From contig NZ_JAJCVI010000002.1 of NCBI RefSeq assembly GCF_020567525.1, positions 434,001 to 498,000 on the forward strand: DNA of 64,000 nucleotides, given 5' to 3'. Below the pieces are notes generated by a model. The model made no database searches, had not been told where the DNA came from, and was given only the letters and a program-made list of their open reading frames with translations. The translations under genes and the position numbers were made by a program. Origin of the DNA: Halorubellus salinus. Its GTDB lineage: Archaea > Halobacteriota > Halobacteria > Halobacteriales > Natrialbaceae. Position 1 is the stretch's first letter, and each line of letters begins with the position of its first letter. Positions 45,600 to 54,768 of the stretch are shown piece after piece.

Positions 45600-46043
45600 T
45601 CACGTCCGGAGCACCGTTTCTCCGAGTGGCTCGACGGGCGCCTCGAACTCCGAGACGACGGTCGCGTCCGAGAAGCAGCCCAGGAACCGGGCGGTCTCCG
45701 TGCCGGCGTTCCGGAAGCCGTGGGGTGCCATCGGCGGGACGACGACGAGGTCGTTCGTCTCGATGCGAGCGCGTTCGTCCCCGACCCACGCCTCGATGTC
45801 GTCGCCATCGAGGCAGACGACGAGTTCCTCGGGGCTGTCCGTGTGCGTGCCGAGTTCCGCGCCAGGTGCGAGCTCGAAGTAGACGACGTTGTGGCCGCCC
45901 TCGAGTTCGAGGCCGGTCGTCGCCGGGAACGTCCGCGAGAACGGGAAGCTCACGCTGGCGTCCATCGCCGTGTCCACCTGGGAGGTGCGGACGAGTTCGA
46001 GTTCGCCGAGATCGATCTTCTTCAGCGCCGCGTTTGTTTGCAT
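45600..46043 (-). CDS. Cupin domain protein
   Basis: The 147-residue protein has one cupin barrel: GAELGTHTDSPEELVVCLDG (motif 1, with a His and a Glu of the metal site) and VVPPMAPHGFRNAG (motif 2 with its His). It probably binds iron, manganese or another metal, and acts as an enzyme or sensor. It precedes the SnoaL-like gene. The ATG at 46043 is directly followed by a short charged leader (MQTNAALKKIDLGELEL). Confidence 0.87.
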   Translation of the reverse strand: MQTNAALKKIDLGELELVRTSQVDTAMDASVSFPFSRTFPATTGLELEGGHNVVYFELAPGAELGTHTDSPEELVVCLDGDDIEAWVGDERARIETNDLVVVPPMAPHGFRNAGTETARFLGCFSDATVVSEFEAPVEPLGETVLRT

Positions 46044-46176
46044 GATCGACCGTAGAGACGGCGTGCGAGAGCATAACTATCTGGAGAATGATGTTTCTCT
46101 CAGTCTGCCAGGAGAACGCCCGTCCTCCCAGCGAGTCGACCGATCGGCAGAGCTCAGGCCGATGGCCAGCGCAGCG

Positions 46177-47145
46177 CTACCGGGAGACGTCGACGACAGT
46201 GAGGTAGTCGTCCAACCGCACCGTCAGCACCTCGTCGCCGCCGTCGATGGTCGTCACCGCGCGACGCGGGTCGTCGGTGACGGTCGTCCGAACGCGCGTC
46301 TGGACGAGGTCGAACAGGTCGTCGAGCGAGGGCGCGAGCACGTTCGTCCCCCGTTCGTAGAGGAACCCGATCGCCGGTGCGAGCGCCAGCACGCACAGCT
46401 CGACCGGCAGTCGCTTCGCGAACTGACACGTCCCGCACCGGAGGTCGCCCCACGCCACGAACGGCGTCCCGCACGCCTCACACGGCTCCCCGGGAGCAGG
46501 GTCGTGGCCGTCACACACCACGAGCGTGCCCCGAGCCGCGCTCGCGCACTCCGGGCAGACGCCCTGCATCATGTCCGTGAGGTCCGACGTGCACCGGTAC
46601 AGTTCCGTCGCGAGCGCGTCGTCGGCCGTCCGCTCGGCGAGCCCCGGCGCCGGGAACGGCGCGTTCAGGAGCGTGCCATTCGGCGCCGCATCCCCGAACA
46701 ACCCGTCGCACTGCGTGCACGCGAACCGCAGCCACTGGTCCTCGTACGACGCTTCCACCACCCCACCGCAGACCGGGCACGCCGTCCCCACCACGCCAGG
46801 AAGCTCCGCGTCGTGCGCTCCAGCGATGGCGACGACCGCTCGTGCAATCCGCTTTCCACCCCCACTCAACCGATACCCGTCGTCGGTCTTCCGCACGAAA
46901 TGCGGCACGAGCTTCGACAGGTGATAGTTGAAGCGACCGTTGTCCTCGACGCCGACGCGACGCCGGAGCTCGGAGTACGGCATCGTCGACGCCGTATCGT
47001 CGACGTCGTCGTACTCGTGGCTGGCACCGGCACTCCACAGCACCCGCACGACGTTCAAGCGCGTCTCGTCGCCGAGCACCGCGAACGCAGCCTCCGGCGT
47101 CAACCCAGCCGCATCGTCGCTCGCCTGGAACACACGCTCTGCCAT
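46177..47145 (-). CDS. Winged-helix regulator with zinc-ribbon C-terminal part
   Basis: The 322-residue protein begins with an ArsR-like winged helix (LTPEAAFAVLGDETRLNVVR, then FNYHLSKLVPHFVRKTDDGY) and a dimerisation helix. It has several CxxC pairs (CPVC, CTQC, CPEC, CEAC, CGTC), implying two or three zinc ribbons. Such fusions are common in haloarchaea and regulate unknown genes. The start is the ATG at 47145; a GTG 15 bases upstream is possible. It is 133 bp downstream of the cupin gene start on the same strand and may be separately transcribed. Confidence 0.85.
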   Translation of the reverse strand: MAERVFQASDDAAGLTPEAAFAVLGDETRLNVVRVLWSAGASHEYDDVDDTASTMPYSELRRRVGVEDNGRFNYHLSKLVPHFVRKTDDGYRLSGGGKRIARAVVAIAGAHDAELPGVVGTACPVCGGVVEASYEDQWLRFACTQCDGLFGDAAPNGTLLNAPFPAPGLAERTADDALATELYRCTSDLTDMMQGVCPECASAARGTLVVCDGHDPAPGEPCEACGTPFVAWGDLRCGTCQFAKRLPVELCVLALAPAIGFLYERGTNVLAPSLDDLFDLVQTRVRTTVTDDPRRAVTTIDGGDEVLTVRLDDYLTVVDVSR

Positions 47146-47271
47146 GTTACATACAACCACGCCGCGAGGTATAAGTGAGACTGCGCACGGACACCGACGC
47201 CCCGATGAGAACGCCCGCTACCGACGTCGGACACCCCTCCGGCGACTCCACGCTGCTGGATCGTCGACGCC

Positions 47272-47736
47272 TCACCTCGCCATCTCATTCGGCGACGACA
47301 CCGTCGCCGCTCCATGCTCGACGCGCTGCTTCAACGCTTCGTTCATCGCATCGAACCCCGCGAGCACGTCCGCCTCGTCCAAGAGTAGCCCCACGAGCAC
47401 GCCCGAGAACGACTCTCGCTGCACGAACCGCGTTCGGCCGTCCTCGGTCTCCTCGAGGAGGAACTCGTGATGCCCGTCGAAGAGTCCAGGAACGAAGAGG
47501 CGACCGAGCCACCCGAAGTGCTCGCCCTCGACTACGTCCGTCACTCGAGGTTTGAACGTCATCGCTCGTCCCTCCGGCGGCACGATTCGCGCCCGAAGCC
47601 GCTCGCCCTCGACTCGCTCCCCCGACAACGCCGTCACGAACGGATTCCACTCCGGGTACGACTCGAAATCCACGAGCACCTCCCAAACTGCCATCGGCGA
47701 CGCATCAATCTCGGTTCCACGCTCAAGTTGCTTCAT
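47272..47736 (-). CDS. SRPBCC family protein
   Basis: The 154-residue protein has the START/SRPBCC helix-grip pattern: GTEIDASPMAVWEVLVDFES, YPEWNPFVTALSG and a C-terminal amphipathic helix with AGFDAMNEALKQRVE. These proteins bind hydrophobic ligands in a deep pocket. The ligand is unknown. The ATG at 47736 is preferred over two in-frame GTG codons just before it. Confidence 0.88.
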   Translation of the reverse strand: MKQLERGTEIDASPMAVWEVLVDFESYPEWNPFVTALSGERVEGERLRARIVPPEGRAMTFKPRVTDVVEGEHFGWLGRLFVPGLFDGHHEFLLEETEDGRTRFVQRESFSGVLVGLLLDEADVLAGFDAMNEALKQRVEHGAATVSSPNEMAR

Positions 47737-47950
47737 CACCACAGAGACGCGTCCCAGCAGCCTAAACTAGCGCTCTCGGCGAGCCAAACAACGCCACTCG
47801 CCACACCGAACACGAACCGGACCCGGCAGGAGTCCCGCGAGCGGAACGCGGAGCGAGCGAAGCGAGTTCCACGAACGCGAAGCGAAGACGTGAGCAGGGA
47901 GCGAACGGAACTACGTCGCGCTCGCGAGTTCGAACGCAGTGAGAACGAAG

Positions 47951-48023
47951 CGGACCCGACGGGATTTGAACCCGCGACATCTTGGTCCGGAACCAAGCAC
48001 TCTGTCCACTGAGCTACGGGCCC
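47951..48023 (-). tRNA. tRNA-Arg (CCG)
   Basis: The minus strand folds into a cloverleaf: 5' GGGCCCG with 3' CGGGTCC, discriminator G, anticodon loop TTCCGGA closed by CTTGG/CCAAG, and T arm GCGGG TTCAAAT CCCGT. The anticodon CCG reads Arg CGG. There is no intron. It lies 47 bp from the MATE gene stop. Confidence 0.95.
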
Positions 48024-48069
48024 TCGGGTGTTCGTTGCGTGGTTGGGTGTATAACGGTTGCGTTCGTGG

Positions 48070-49563
48070 TTATTCGCCGCCGTCGGTGGTGGGGTTGGGG
48101 GTGTCGTCGATGACGGTGGATTTCCAGGTGCCGCGGGTGAAGTAGGCGGCGGCGGCGATGGCGCCGAGGATGTTCCCCATGGCCATCCCGATCCAGATGC
48201 CTTCGGGGCCCATGTCGAGGGCTTGGATGACGAGTGGGCCGAGGCTGATGTCGAGGAGTGGGATGGTGAGTGGGCCGAGGGTGATGACGCCGAGGGCGAG
48301 GTAGGCGACGGTGGGGACGCGGCCGAGCCAGAGGGCGACGATGCTGAAGCCCATCGCTGTCTTGGTGTCGCCGGCGCCGCGGAATGCACCCAGGAGGACT
48401 TGGAGGACGCCGATGAACGCGAATTCGACGCTGCGGATGCGGAGGTATTGGCTTCCGAGGGCGACGGTTTCGGCGGCTTTGTCGGTGCCGGTGGCCATGA
48501 AGACGCCGACGATGGGTTCGGGGAAGACGGCGGCGACGATGGCGGCGACGACCATGACGCCGGCGGATGCTTTCGCGGCGATCCAGACGGCGCGTTCGGC
48601 GCGGTCGGCTTGGTCGGCGCCGAGGTTCTGGCCGACCATGGTGTTCGTCGCTCTGCCGAGGCCCATGGCGGGGAGGAAGATGACGGAGACGAGGCGGTTC
48701 CCGAGGCCGTAGGCAGCGACGACGGCGGGGGCGAACGTGACGACCATCGCGGTGAGGGTGAGCATGGCGGCGGCGCTCGCGGATTGTTCGAGCGCGCTGG
48801 GGACGCCGATGCGGACGATCTCGCTGACGTGTTCGATTTTCAGGCGGAGGTCGCTGATGGCGACGTCGGGGCCTTTGTGCGTGAAGAAGAGGATGTAGAT
48901 GCCGAGGACGCTCGCGGCGCCGCGGGAGATGATGGTGGCGAGGGCGGCGCCGCGGATGCCGAGGCCGGGGACGAGTGCGGCGTCCCACCCGAAGATGAGG
49001 ATGGGGTCGAGGACGACGTTGAGGGCGACGGAGAGGAACATGACGCGCATCGGCGTCTGGGTGTCGCCGTAGCCGCGCATGAGTGCGGAGAACACGAAGA
49101 ACCCGAAGAGGAAGGGGAGTCCGAGGAAGAACACTTCCATGTAGGCGGCGGCGAGCGGGATGACTTGCGCGGTGGTGTCGGCTTGGCTGGGGAGGAGGGC
49201 GAGGAGGTCGCCCGTGAAGAGGTAGCCGAGTGCGGAGAGGGCGAGTGCAAGGAGGGTGACGAATCCGAGGGTCTGGCCGGCGACAGTGCCCGCGGACCCT
49301 TCGCTGTCGGCGCCCGTGTATTGGGCGACGAGGATGGCGCCGGCGGCGGTGAACCCGCCGGCGACGCTGATGAGGAGGAAGATGATGGGGAACCCGATGC
49401 TCATCGCGCCGACGGCGTCGGCGCTGAAGCGCCCGAGCCAGAACGTGTCGGCGACGTTGTACGCGACCTGGAGGAGCTGGATGGTGACGATGGGCCACGC
49501 CAACCGGATCATCGGTCGGACGAGCCCGCCCTCCGTGATGGTGTCGTCGCTGGAGGAGCTCAC
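48070..49563 (-). CDS. MATE family multidrug exporter
   Basis: The 497-residue protein has about twelve membrane helices and the MATE patterns RLAWPIVTIQLLQVAYNVAD at the start and MRGYGDTQTPMRVMF after helix 5, with the matching RGAGDTKTAMGF in the second half. It exports drugs or metabolites by cation antiport. The GTG start at 49563 precedes SSSSDDTITEGGLVRP. It differs from the MATE-like protein at 57787, so the two are not recent copies. Confidence 0.92.
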   Translation of the reverse strand: MSSSSDDTITEGGLVRPMIRLAWPIVTIQLLQVAYNVADTFWLGRFSADAVGAMSIGFPIIFLLISVAGGFTAAGAILVAQYTGADSEGSAGTVAGQTLGFVTLLALALSALGYLFTGDLLALLPSQADTTAQVIPLAAAYMEVFFLGLPFLFGFFVFSALMRGYGDTQTPMRVMFLSVALNVVLDPILIFGWDAALVPGLGIRGAALATIISRGAASVLGIYILFFTHKGPDVAISDLRLKIEHVSEIVRIGVPSALEQSASAAAMLTLTAMVVTFAPAVVAAYGLGNRLVSVIFLPAMGLGRATNTMVGQNLGADQADRAERAVWIAAKASAGVMVVAAIVAAVFPEPIVGVFMATGTDKAAETVALGSQYLRIRSVEFAFIGVLQVLLGAFRGAGDTKTAMGFSIVALWLGRVPTVAYLALGVITLGPLTIPLLDISLGPLVIQALDMGPEGIWIGMAMGNILGAIAAAAYFTRGTWKSTVIDDTPNPTTDGGE

Positions 49564-49671
49564 TACGTTTCGAAACGAAACTGGAGCGCTTGAACCTGTT
49601 GATACGTCGTGGTCGTGCTGGAAGGAACGTCGACGGAAAGACAGTAGTGGGCTCGTGGTGACGGGTCGCTC

Positions 49672-49950
49672 GTGTCAGTGTTTGGCGAGTACCGGGTAGG
49701 TGGGTCGGTACAGGCGCTCGCGGGATACGTGCTCCTCAGTGCGGGGTCGGTGGTGTTCCTGTACGCGGCGCCGTTCACTGCGGCGTTCCTCTGGTACCGG
49801 TGCTACGACTGGTACGGTTCGGATGAGGACCGAGGTGCGGTCGCGACGACGACGCTAGCTGTCCTCGCGCTGGCGATGACGGCCTACGCGGCGCTGGTCG
49901 TGACCGGGCTCCCCGTCGATAGCGGGTTCCAAGCGGTCGCTGTCGAGTGA
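49672..49950 (+). CDS. Small two-helix membrane protein
   Basis: The 92-residue protein starts with a GTG and has two hydrophobic segments (QALAGYVLLSAGSVVFLYA and TTTLAVLALAMTAYAALVV) with a short acidic loop (YGSDEDRG) between. No family recognised. It is divergent from the MATE gene, 108 bp away, and converges with the ferredoxin gene. Confidence 0.55.
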   Translation: MSVFGEYRVGGSVQALAGYVLLSAGSVVFLYAAPFTAAFLWYRCYDWYGSDEDRGAVATTTLAVLALAMTAYAALVVTGLPVDSGFQAVAVE

Positions 49951-49985
49951 GCAGGCGTGGAGAGAGAAAGCGCGCAGCGACCGAG

Positions 49986-50567
49986 TCAGGGCGTCTCGTT
50001 CGTCTCGAGCGTGAAGGAATCACGCGGGTAGGCGACGCACGTGAGGACGTAGCCGTCCTCGAGTTCGGGGTCGTCGAGCATCTCCTGGTCGTCGTGCTCG
50101 ACGAAGTCACGCGAGTCGCCGCCCTGGACGTGGCCGGCGCAGGAGACGCACTGTCCCTGCCGGCAGGCGTAGGGGAGGTCCCAGCCTTCGTCTTCGCCGG
50201 CTTCCAGTAGCGTCTCGTTGTTCGCGACCTCGATGGTCTCGCCTTCCTTCGTGTACTCGATGTCGAAGTACTCGATCTCGTCTTCGGGGATGTCGGCGGG
50301 ACTGGAGGTGTCCTCCTCGGCCTCGCCTTCGGCGAGTTCCCCGCCGGCTTCGCCCGCGCCACCGATGGCGGCGACGCCGCCGCCGCCGATGGAGCGGTTC
50401 ATCGGTTCGGCGAAGTCCGTCTCGGGCACGGTCTCGGCGCGGTGTTCGAGGACCTCTTGGGAGATGTCCTCGTTCGCGGTCCAGCCGGTCCCGCGAGCGT
50501 AGTGCAGGACGACGGCGATGACCGCGAGGGTCACCCCGATTCCGAGGCCCACAGTGCTGACTGCCAT
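49986..50567 (-). CDS. Membrane-anchored 2Fe-2S ferredoxin
   Basis: The 193-residue protein has an N-terminal membrane helix (VSTVGLGIGVTLAVIAVVLH) and a long acidic Gly-rich linker (about residues 45-95). The plant-type 2Fe-2S ferredoxin domain has Cys residues in YACRQGQCVSCAGH and a fourth in YVLTCVAYP. This spacing is the normal Cx4CxxC...C cluster site. It should carry electrons at the inner face of the membrane. Soluble haloarchaeal ferredoxins lack this anchor. Confidence 0.88.
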   Translation of the reverse strand: MAVSTVGLGIGVTLAVIAVVLHYARGTGWTANEDISQEVLEHRAETVPETDFAEPMNRSIGGGGVAAIGGAGEAGGELAEGEAEEDTSSPADIPEDEIEYFDIEYTKEGETIEVANNETLLEAGEDEGWDLPYACRQGQCVSCAGHVQGGDSRDFVEHDDQEMLDDPELEDGYVLTCVAYPRDSFTLETNETP

Positions 50568-50753
50568 GTGTAGGCGGATTAGGAGACCTGGTTTAACTCA
50601 CTTGTGATTGTTCTCGCCGTCGGGGACCGACTGTCGGGTGGTTCGGCGCCTCCTGCGACGGCCGTGGTGCACCGACGGCGAGCGTCGCGAGGGGGGCTCC
50701 GTGAGTGACCTGGACGGGGGGTTCAAGGCGTCGTGGTGGCTAGCGGTCGGGTA

Positions 50754-51602
50754 GTGACCGACCTCGCAATCGACGCGGACGGCCTCGGGAAGCGCTACGG
50801 GGAGACGGTCGCGGTCCGGGACGTCTCGCTGGCGGTGGAGCGTGGGACCGTCTACGGGTTCCTGGGGCCGAACGGGGCGGGGAAGACGACGACGATGCGG
50901 ATGTTGACGACGTTGACGACGCCGACGTCGGGGTCGGCGACGGTCGCGGGCGAGTCCGTCACGGACCGCGCGGCGGTGACCGAGCACCTGGGGTATCTGC
51001 CGGAGGAGCCGCCGGTGTACGACGAGTTGACGGGGCGCGAGCAGTTGTCGTACGTCGCTGGGTTGCGTGACCTGCCCGACGACGTCGCCGGCGAGCGCGT
51101 CGACGCGCTCCTCTCGCGCTTCGACCTCGCGGACGCGGCGGACCGGCGCGTCGGCGGGTACTCGACGGGGATGCGCCAGAAGCTCGGCGTCATACAGTCG
51201 GTGCTGCACGAGCCCGAGGTGGTGTTCTTCGACGAGCCGACGAGCGGCCTGGACCCGCGGGCGGCGCGGACGATGCGGGAGACCATCGCGGACCTGGCGG
51301 CGCAGGACATGACGGTGTTCCTGTCGACGCACGTGCTGTCGGTCGTCGACGAGCTCGCGGACGAGGTGGGCGTCCTCTTCGACGGCGAACTCGTCGCGGA
51401 GGGGTCGCCGGCGGCGTTGAAGTCGCGCGCGGCGGGCGGGGAGCGGACGCTGGAGTCGGCGTTCATGGACGTGACGACGCCGGACGACGCGGCGGACGTC
51501 GACGGCACCGACGGTGGGCAGGTGCCGGGCAGCAACGACGGCGCGCGCGTCGCGGGCGCTGACGGCGACGAGCGGCGCGATGGAGGTCGCGACGGTGCCT
51601 GA
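50754..51602 (+). CDS. ABC transporter ATP-binding protein
   Basis: The 282-residue protein has Walker A GPNGAGKTTT, signature YSTGMRQKLGVIQSVL, Walker B VVFFDEPTSGLDP and the switch His in STHVLSVVDELA, matching ABC-2 exporters. A C-terminal Asp/Gly-rich tail (about 45 residues) follows. The GTG at 50754 starts the conserved part; a GTG at 50733 could add seven residues. It overlaps the start of the permease gene by 23 bp. Confidence 0.9.
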   Translation: MTDLAIDADGLGKRYGETVAVRDVSLAVERGTVYGFLGPNGAGKTTTMRMLTTLTTPTSGSATVAGESVTDRAAVTEHLGYLPEEPPVYDELTGREQLSYVAGLRDLPDDVAGERVDALLSRFDLADAADRRVGGYSTGMRQKLGVIQSVLHEPEVVFFDEPTSGLDPRAARTMRETIADLAAQDMTVFLSTHVLSVVDELADEVGVLFDGELVAEGSPAALKSRAAGGERTLESAFMDVTTPDDAADVDGTDGGQVPGSNDGARVAGADGDERRDGGRDGA

Positions 51603-53136
51603 GCGGCGCTGGCGGTGGTTGGGGGACGCGGCGGCGATCGCTCGCGTCGACCTGCGGTGTACGATGCGGCGGTTGCGGGCGCATCCGCGGACGGTGGTGG
51701 CGCGCACGCTCGTGCTCGGCGTCGCCTGGGTGGGGTTCTTCGGTGGGGATGGCGTGCTCGCGCCGGGTGGGTCGCCGTCGGTCTCTGGGACGCGGTTGGC
51801 GGCGATGGGGCTGTGGGCGTTCGTCGCGGCGACGGTCGCGATGAGTGCGCCGCGGTCGCTCGACGACGTGACCGCGGGCTCGGAACTCGTGTTGAGCGCC
51901 GGGGTGCGAGCGACGGTCGTCGGCGTGCTCGCGGTGACTGCCGTGGAGTCGGCGTTCGTGTTCCTCGCGTTCGTCGGCTTGGGCGTGCTGCGCGTCGCGG
52001 TGACGGCGAGCGCACCCGTTCTGGCGGCCGTTCTCGGGATGACGGTGGTGCTCGTGGGCGTCGGGACCGCGGTCGTCGCCGGGTTCGCGGCCGGCCTCGC
52101 GGCGCACCCGCTCGCGCGACGGACGCCGGGGTTCGCGAGGTATCCGCGAGCGATATTCGCGCCCGTCCTCTTGCTCGTCGTCCTCGCACTCCTGCGCCCG
52201 GACGTCCTCGGGCCGGCGGCGCGAGCGCTCCCGCCGGCGTTCCTCGCGGACGCGTTCCTCCTCGCGTTCGACGACGGCGACCCGCTACTGGCGGCCGTGG
52301 CGCTCGGCGGCGGCGTCGCCTCGATACCCCTGCTCGCCTGGGGCGGGTTGCGTGCGGCGCGGAACGTCTGGTTCGACGGCGACGACACCGGCGGCTCCGG
52401 GACCACGCGCGGCGGTCGCGTCGTCGTCGCGGTCGTCGACCTCGCGCGGCCCGTGACGCGCCGGCCGACGCGCGCGGTGGCGACGCGAGCGTGGCTCCGG
52501 ATGCTCCGGAACCCGCGGACGCTCTTCCAGCTCGTCGTCCCCGCGTTCATGCTCGCCGCCGTCCTGATACAGGACCCGCCCGGGACCGCCGGTGCGCTCC
52601 CCGTGCTCGTCGCCGGGTTCGCGGGCGTGAGCGCCGGGTTGACGCTCACGCTGAACCCGCTCGCGCTGGAAGGTGACGCGCTCCCGGCGCTCCTGACGAC
52701 GCCCGTCGCCGGTGCGAGCGTCGCCCGCGGCTACGCGTTCGCCGGCGTCCTCGCCGCCCTCCCGACGCTCGTCTTCCTCGTCCCGCCGCTCGCGTACGCG
52801 ACCGGGCTCGGCGCGACCGCGACGGCCCTGACGGTCGCGTGGGGCGTCCTCGTCGCCGCGTTCGGTGCCGTCCTCTCCACCGCAGTCGGATTCGTGATCC
52901 CTTCCGCCGGCGCCGCAGCGGCCGGCGACACCGAAGCGCCGACGCAGGCTGCCGTCCTCGTCTACACGCCGATCGCGTTCCTCGCCGCGGCGTTCGGGAT
53001 GGGCGGCCTCGTCGCGCTCGACGCCGCCATCGGGCGTGCGCTCCTCGCCGCCGACGTCCTCCTCCTCGCCACGCTCGGCTGGGTCGCGTACCGGCACGTC
53101 GCGAAGCGATACGCCGCGCTCACGATCGACGACTGA
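51580..53136 (+). CDS. ABC transporter permease (ABC-2 like)
   Basis: The 518-residue protein has about 12 hydrophobic segments, with a large polar loop in the middle (about residues 265-320). It starts MEVATVPERRWRWLGDAAAI within the end of the ATPase gene. With the ATPase it forms an exporter of unknown substrate, perhaps a drug, lipid or signal. The frame is open upstream to 51514, but the ATG at 51580 is the natural choice. Confidence 0.85.
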   Translation: MEVATVPERRWRWLGDAAAIARVDLRCTMRRLRAHPRTVVARTLVLGVAWVGFFGGDGVLAPGGSPSVSGTRLAAMGLWAFVAATVAMSAPRSLDDVTAGSELVLSAGVRATVVGVLAVTAVESAFVFLAFVGLGVLRVAVTASAPVLAAVLGMTVVLVGVGTAVVAGFAAGLAAHPLARRTPGFARYPRAIFAPVLLLVVLALLRPDVLGPAARALPPAFLADAFLLAFDDGDPLLAAVALGGGVASIPLLAWGGLRAARNVWFDGDDTGGSGTTRGGRVVVAVVDLARPVTRRPTRAVATRAWLRMLRNPRTLFQLVVPAFMLAAVLIQDPPGTAGALPVLVAGFAGVSAGLTLTLNPLALEGDALPALLTTPVAGASVARGYAFAGVLAALPTLVFLVPPLAYATGLGATATALTVAWGVLVAAFGAVLSTAVGFVIPSAGAAAAGDTEAPTQAAVLVYTPIAFLAAAFGMGGLVALDAAIGRALLAADVLLLATLGWVAYRHVAKRYAALTIDD

Positions 53137-53161
53137 GCTAGCAGCGAGCAGGAGCAGCCGG

Positions 53162-53701
53162 TCAGAACTCGACGCGCGAGCGGATGTGCATCTCGTCCTC
53201 CGTCGCTTCCAGGTGCGCGACGTCGTTTATGTCCATCTCCCACGCGAACTCGCGTTCCCCGAGGTACTCGACGACGTCCCCGAGCTGGTCGCGTTCGAGG
53301 CTGTAGTACGCGAGCGTGACGTGCGGGAACCACCGGTCGGGGTGATAGTACGAGTCCGCGTGCTCGGCGAACTCCGTGAGGCGGTTCCACAGCGAGTCGT
53401 GGAGGGAGGCGAGCGCGGGCGACCGGGCGAGCGGGAGGTAGACGACGGGCGCGGCGGTGAACACGCCGACGCCGCCCGTGTACACGGTGAAGGGTTCGGT
53501 GTCGGCGGCGACGGAGTGCAGCCGCGATTCGACGGTCGCGGGGTCGTAGCGTTCCGCGACGTGATAGGAGATGTGCGGTGGCGGGAGTTCGCCCGCCGGG
53601 TTCAGGTCGAACTCGTCGGCGAGGTCGTCCCAGACGTCGAGGACGCGCTGGTGGTGCTCGTCGGGGAGCGTCGAGATGACGGCGGAGTGCATGTCGCTCA
53701 T
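53162..53701 (-). CDS. 2'-5' RNA ligase family (2H phosphoesterase) protein
   Basis: The 179-residue protein has the two HxT/S motifs of the 2H superfamily: PPHISYHV near residue 44 and PHVTLAYYS near residue 128. The motifs sit on opposite strands of the two-lobed fold. Members open or form 2'-5' linkages or cyclic phosphates in RNA. The specific role is unknown. The start is the ATG at 53701; MHSAV nine bases later is possible. It converges with the ABC permease. Confidence 0.87.
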   Translation of the reverse strand: MSDMHSAVISTLPDEHHQRVLDVWDDLADEFDLNPAGELPPPHISYHVAERYDPATVESRLHSVAADTEPFTVYTGGVGVFTAAPVVYLPLARSPALASLHDSLWNRLTEFAEHADSYYHPDRWFPHVTLAYYSLERDQLGDVVEYLGEREFAWEMDINDVAHLEATEDEMHIRSRVEF

Positions 53702-53790
53702 CGGTCGAGTGGCGTCCTCGGCGTCCGCTCGCGGGTTGGCGTGCGTTTCACGGCCAGTACTGGTTGACCTTGCGCGTGGGGGTTCGTGAA

Positions 53791-53860
53791 CGTAACGGCT
53801 AGCGAGAGACGCACAGGCAACCCCCCGTAACGGCTAGCGAGAGACGCACAGGCAACCCCC
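53791..53860. repeat. Exact 35-bp tandem duplication
   Basis: A 35-bp unit beginning CGTAACGGCTAGCGAGAGAC and ending in five C lies at 53791-53825 and is repeated without change at 53826-53860. It lies between the divergent 2H gene and the downstream end of the AHL-lactonase-like gene. Identity of both copies points to a recent duplication. Confidence 0.9.
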
Positions 53861-53889
53861 GGAACGACGCTCCCTCGGAGCGTCGGCGC

Positions 53890-54699
53890 TCATTCGAGCG
53901 CTTCCGGTGGTTCGGGGAGGCTGCCGATGTCGTCGGGGTCGTGGTGGACGTAGACGTCGGCGTCGTGGATCCGTTCGCGGTGTTTGACGTCGCGGATGGA
54001 GTCGACGCTCGCTTCGAGGCTCCACGCGAACGACGCGGCGAGTTCCTCCTCGTACCCCTGGCGGTGGTTCGCGGCGTCCGCGGCGAGGACGACCGTACCG
54101 GCGTCGGGGAGTTCGAGCTGGAGGCTCTGGTGGCCGGGACTGTGGCCGGGCGTCGGGAACGCGACGACGCTCCCGTCACCGAAGACGTCGTACTCGCCGT
54201 CGATGACGGTGACGTTCGCGTCGAGTCGACGGAGCGGGAGGAGGTCGCCGGTGAGGTAGAACAGCCGCTGGACGCCATCGGGCGCCCACGCGTACCGGAG
54301 CTCGTCCTTCTGGACGACGACCTCGCAGCCGGCGTCGACGAACACGTCGAGGTTCCCGGCGTGGTCGGTGTGGAGGTGACTCATCACGACGACGTCCACG
54401 TCCGCGGGCTGGTAGCCGACGTCCTCGAGGAGGTGTTCGACGCGCTGGGATTCGTCCATCTCGATGGCGTCGACGAACTCCGCCATGTGCGGCGCACCGT
54501 CGGGGCCGTACTCGGTCGGGTTCGCCTTCATCTCGTAGGAGAGCCCGGTGTCGAAGAGGACGGTACCCTCGGGGTGCTCGACGAGGTACACCGGGCACGT
54601 GCCGGCGTACGGTTCGCCGAGGTTCGTCATCTGTACGGCCATCGAGAAGTCGAACGTCCAGTGTCCCGTGTTCAGCGTGTACAGGCGGTCTGCGGTCAC
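53890..54699 (-). CDS. MBL-fold hydrolase of N-acyl homoserine lactonase type
   Basis: The 269-residue protein has the metal motif VMSHLHTDHAGN and later FPTPGHSPGHQSLQ, and its N-terminal part (WTFDFSMAVQMTNLG, GTVLFDTGLSYEMKANP) is like AiiA/AttM lactonases. These hydrolyse lactone rings. Quorum-signal degradation is plausible but unproven in haloarchaea. The GTG at 54699 follows AACTTAAG (about 54722-54729), so the message is probably leaderless; the open frame up to 54744 is likely promoter. Confidence 0.85.
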   Translation of the reverse strand: MTADRLYTLNTGHWTFDFSMAVQMTNLGEPYAGTCPVYLVEHPEGTVLFDTGLSYEMKANPTEYGPDGAPHMAEFVDAIEMDESQRVEHLLEDVGYQPADVDVVVMSHLHTDHAGNLDVFVDAGCEVVVQKDELRYAWAPDGVQRLFYLTGDLLPLRRLDANVTVIDGEYDVFGDGSVVAFPTPGHSPGHQSLQLELPDAGTVVLAADAANHRQGYEEELAASFAWSLEASVDSIRDVKHRERIHDADVYVHHDPDDIGSLPEPPEALE

Positions 54700-54768
54700 A
54701 CAGAAACGTAGGGCCGCCGCCGGCTTAAGTTGGGCCAATGCCACGACGGCGCTCCTGTCCGGGGCTCG

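Noticed and set aside
48058-49593. Acidic plus-strand open frame opposite the MATE gene
   Set aside because: Glu/Asp/Gly-rich shadow of a membrane-protein gene; the minus strand shows clear MATE motifs.
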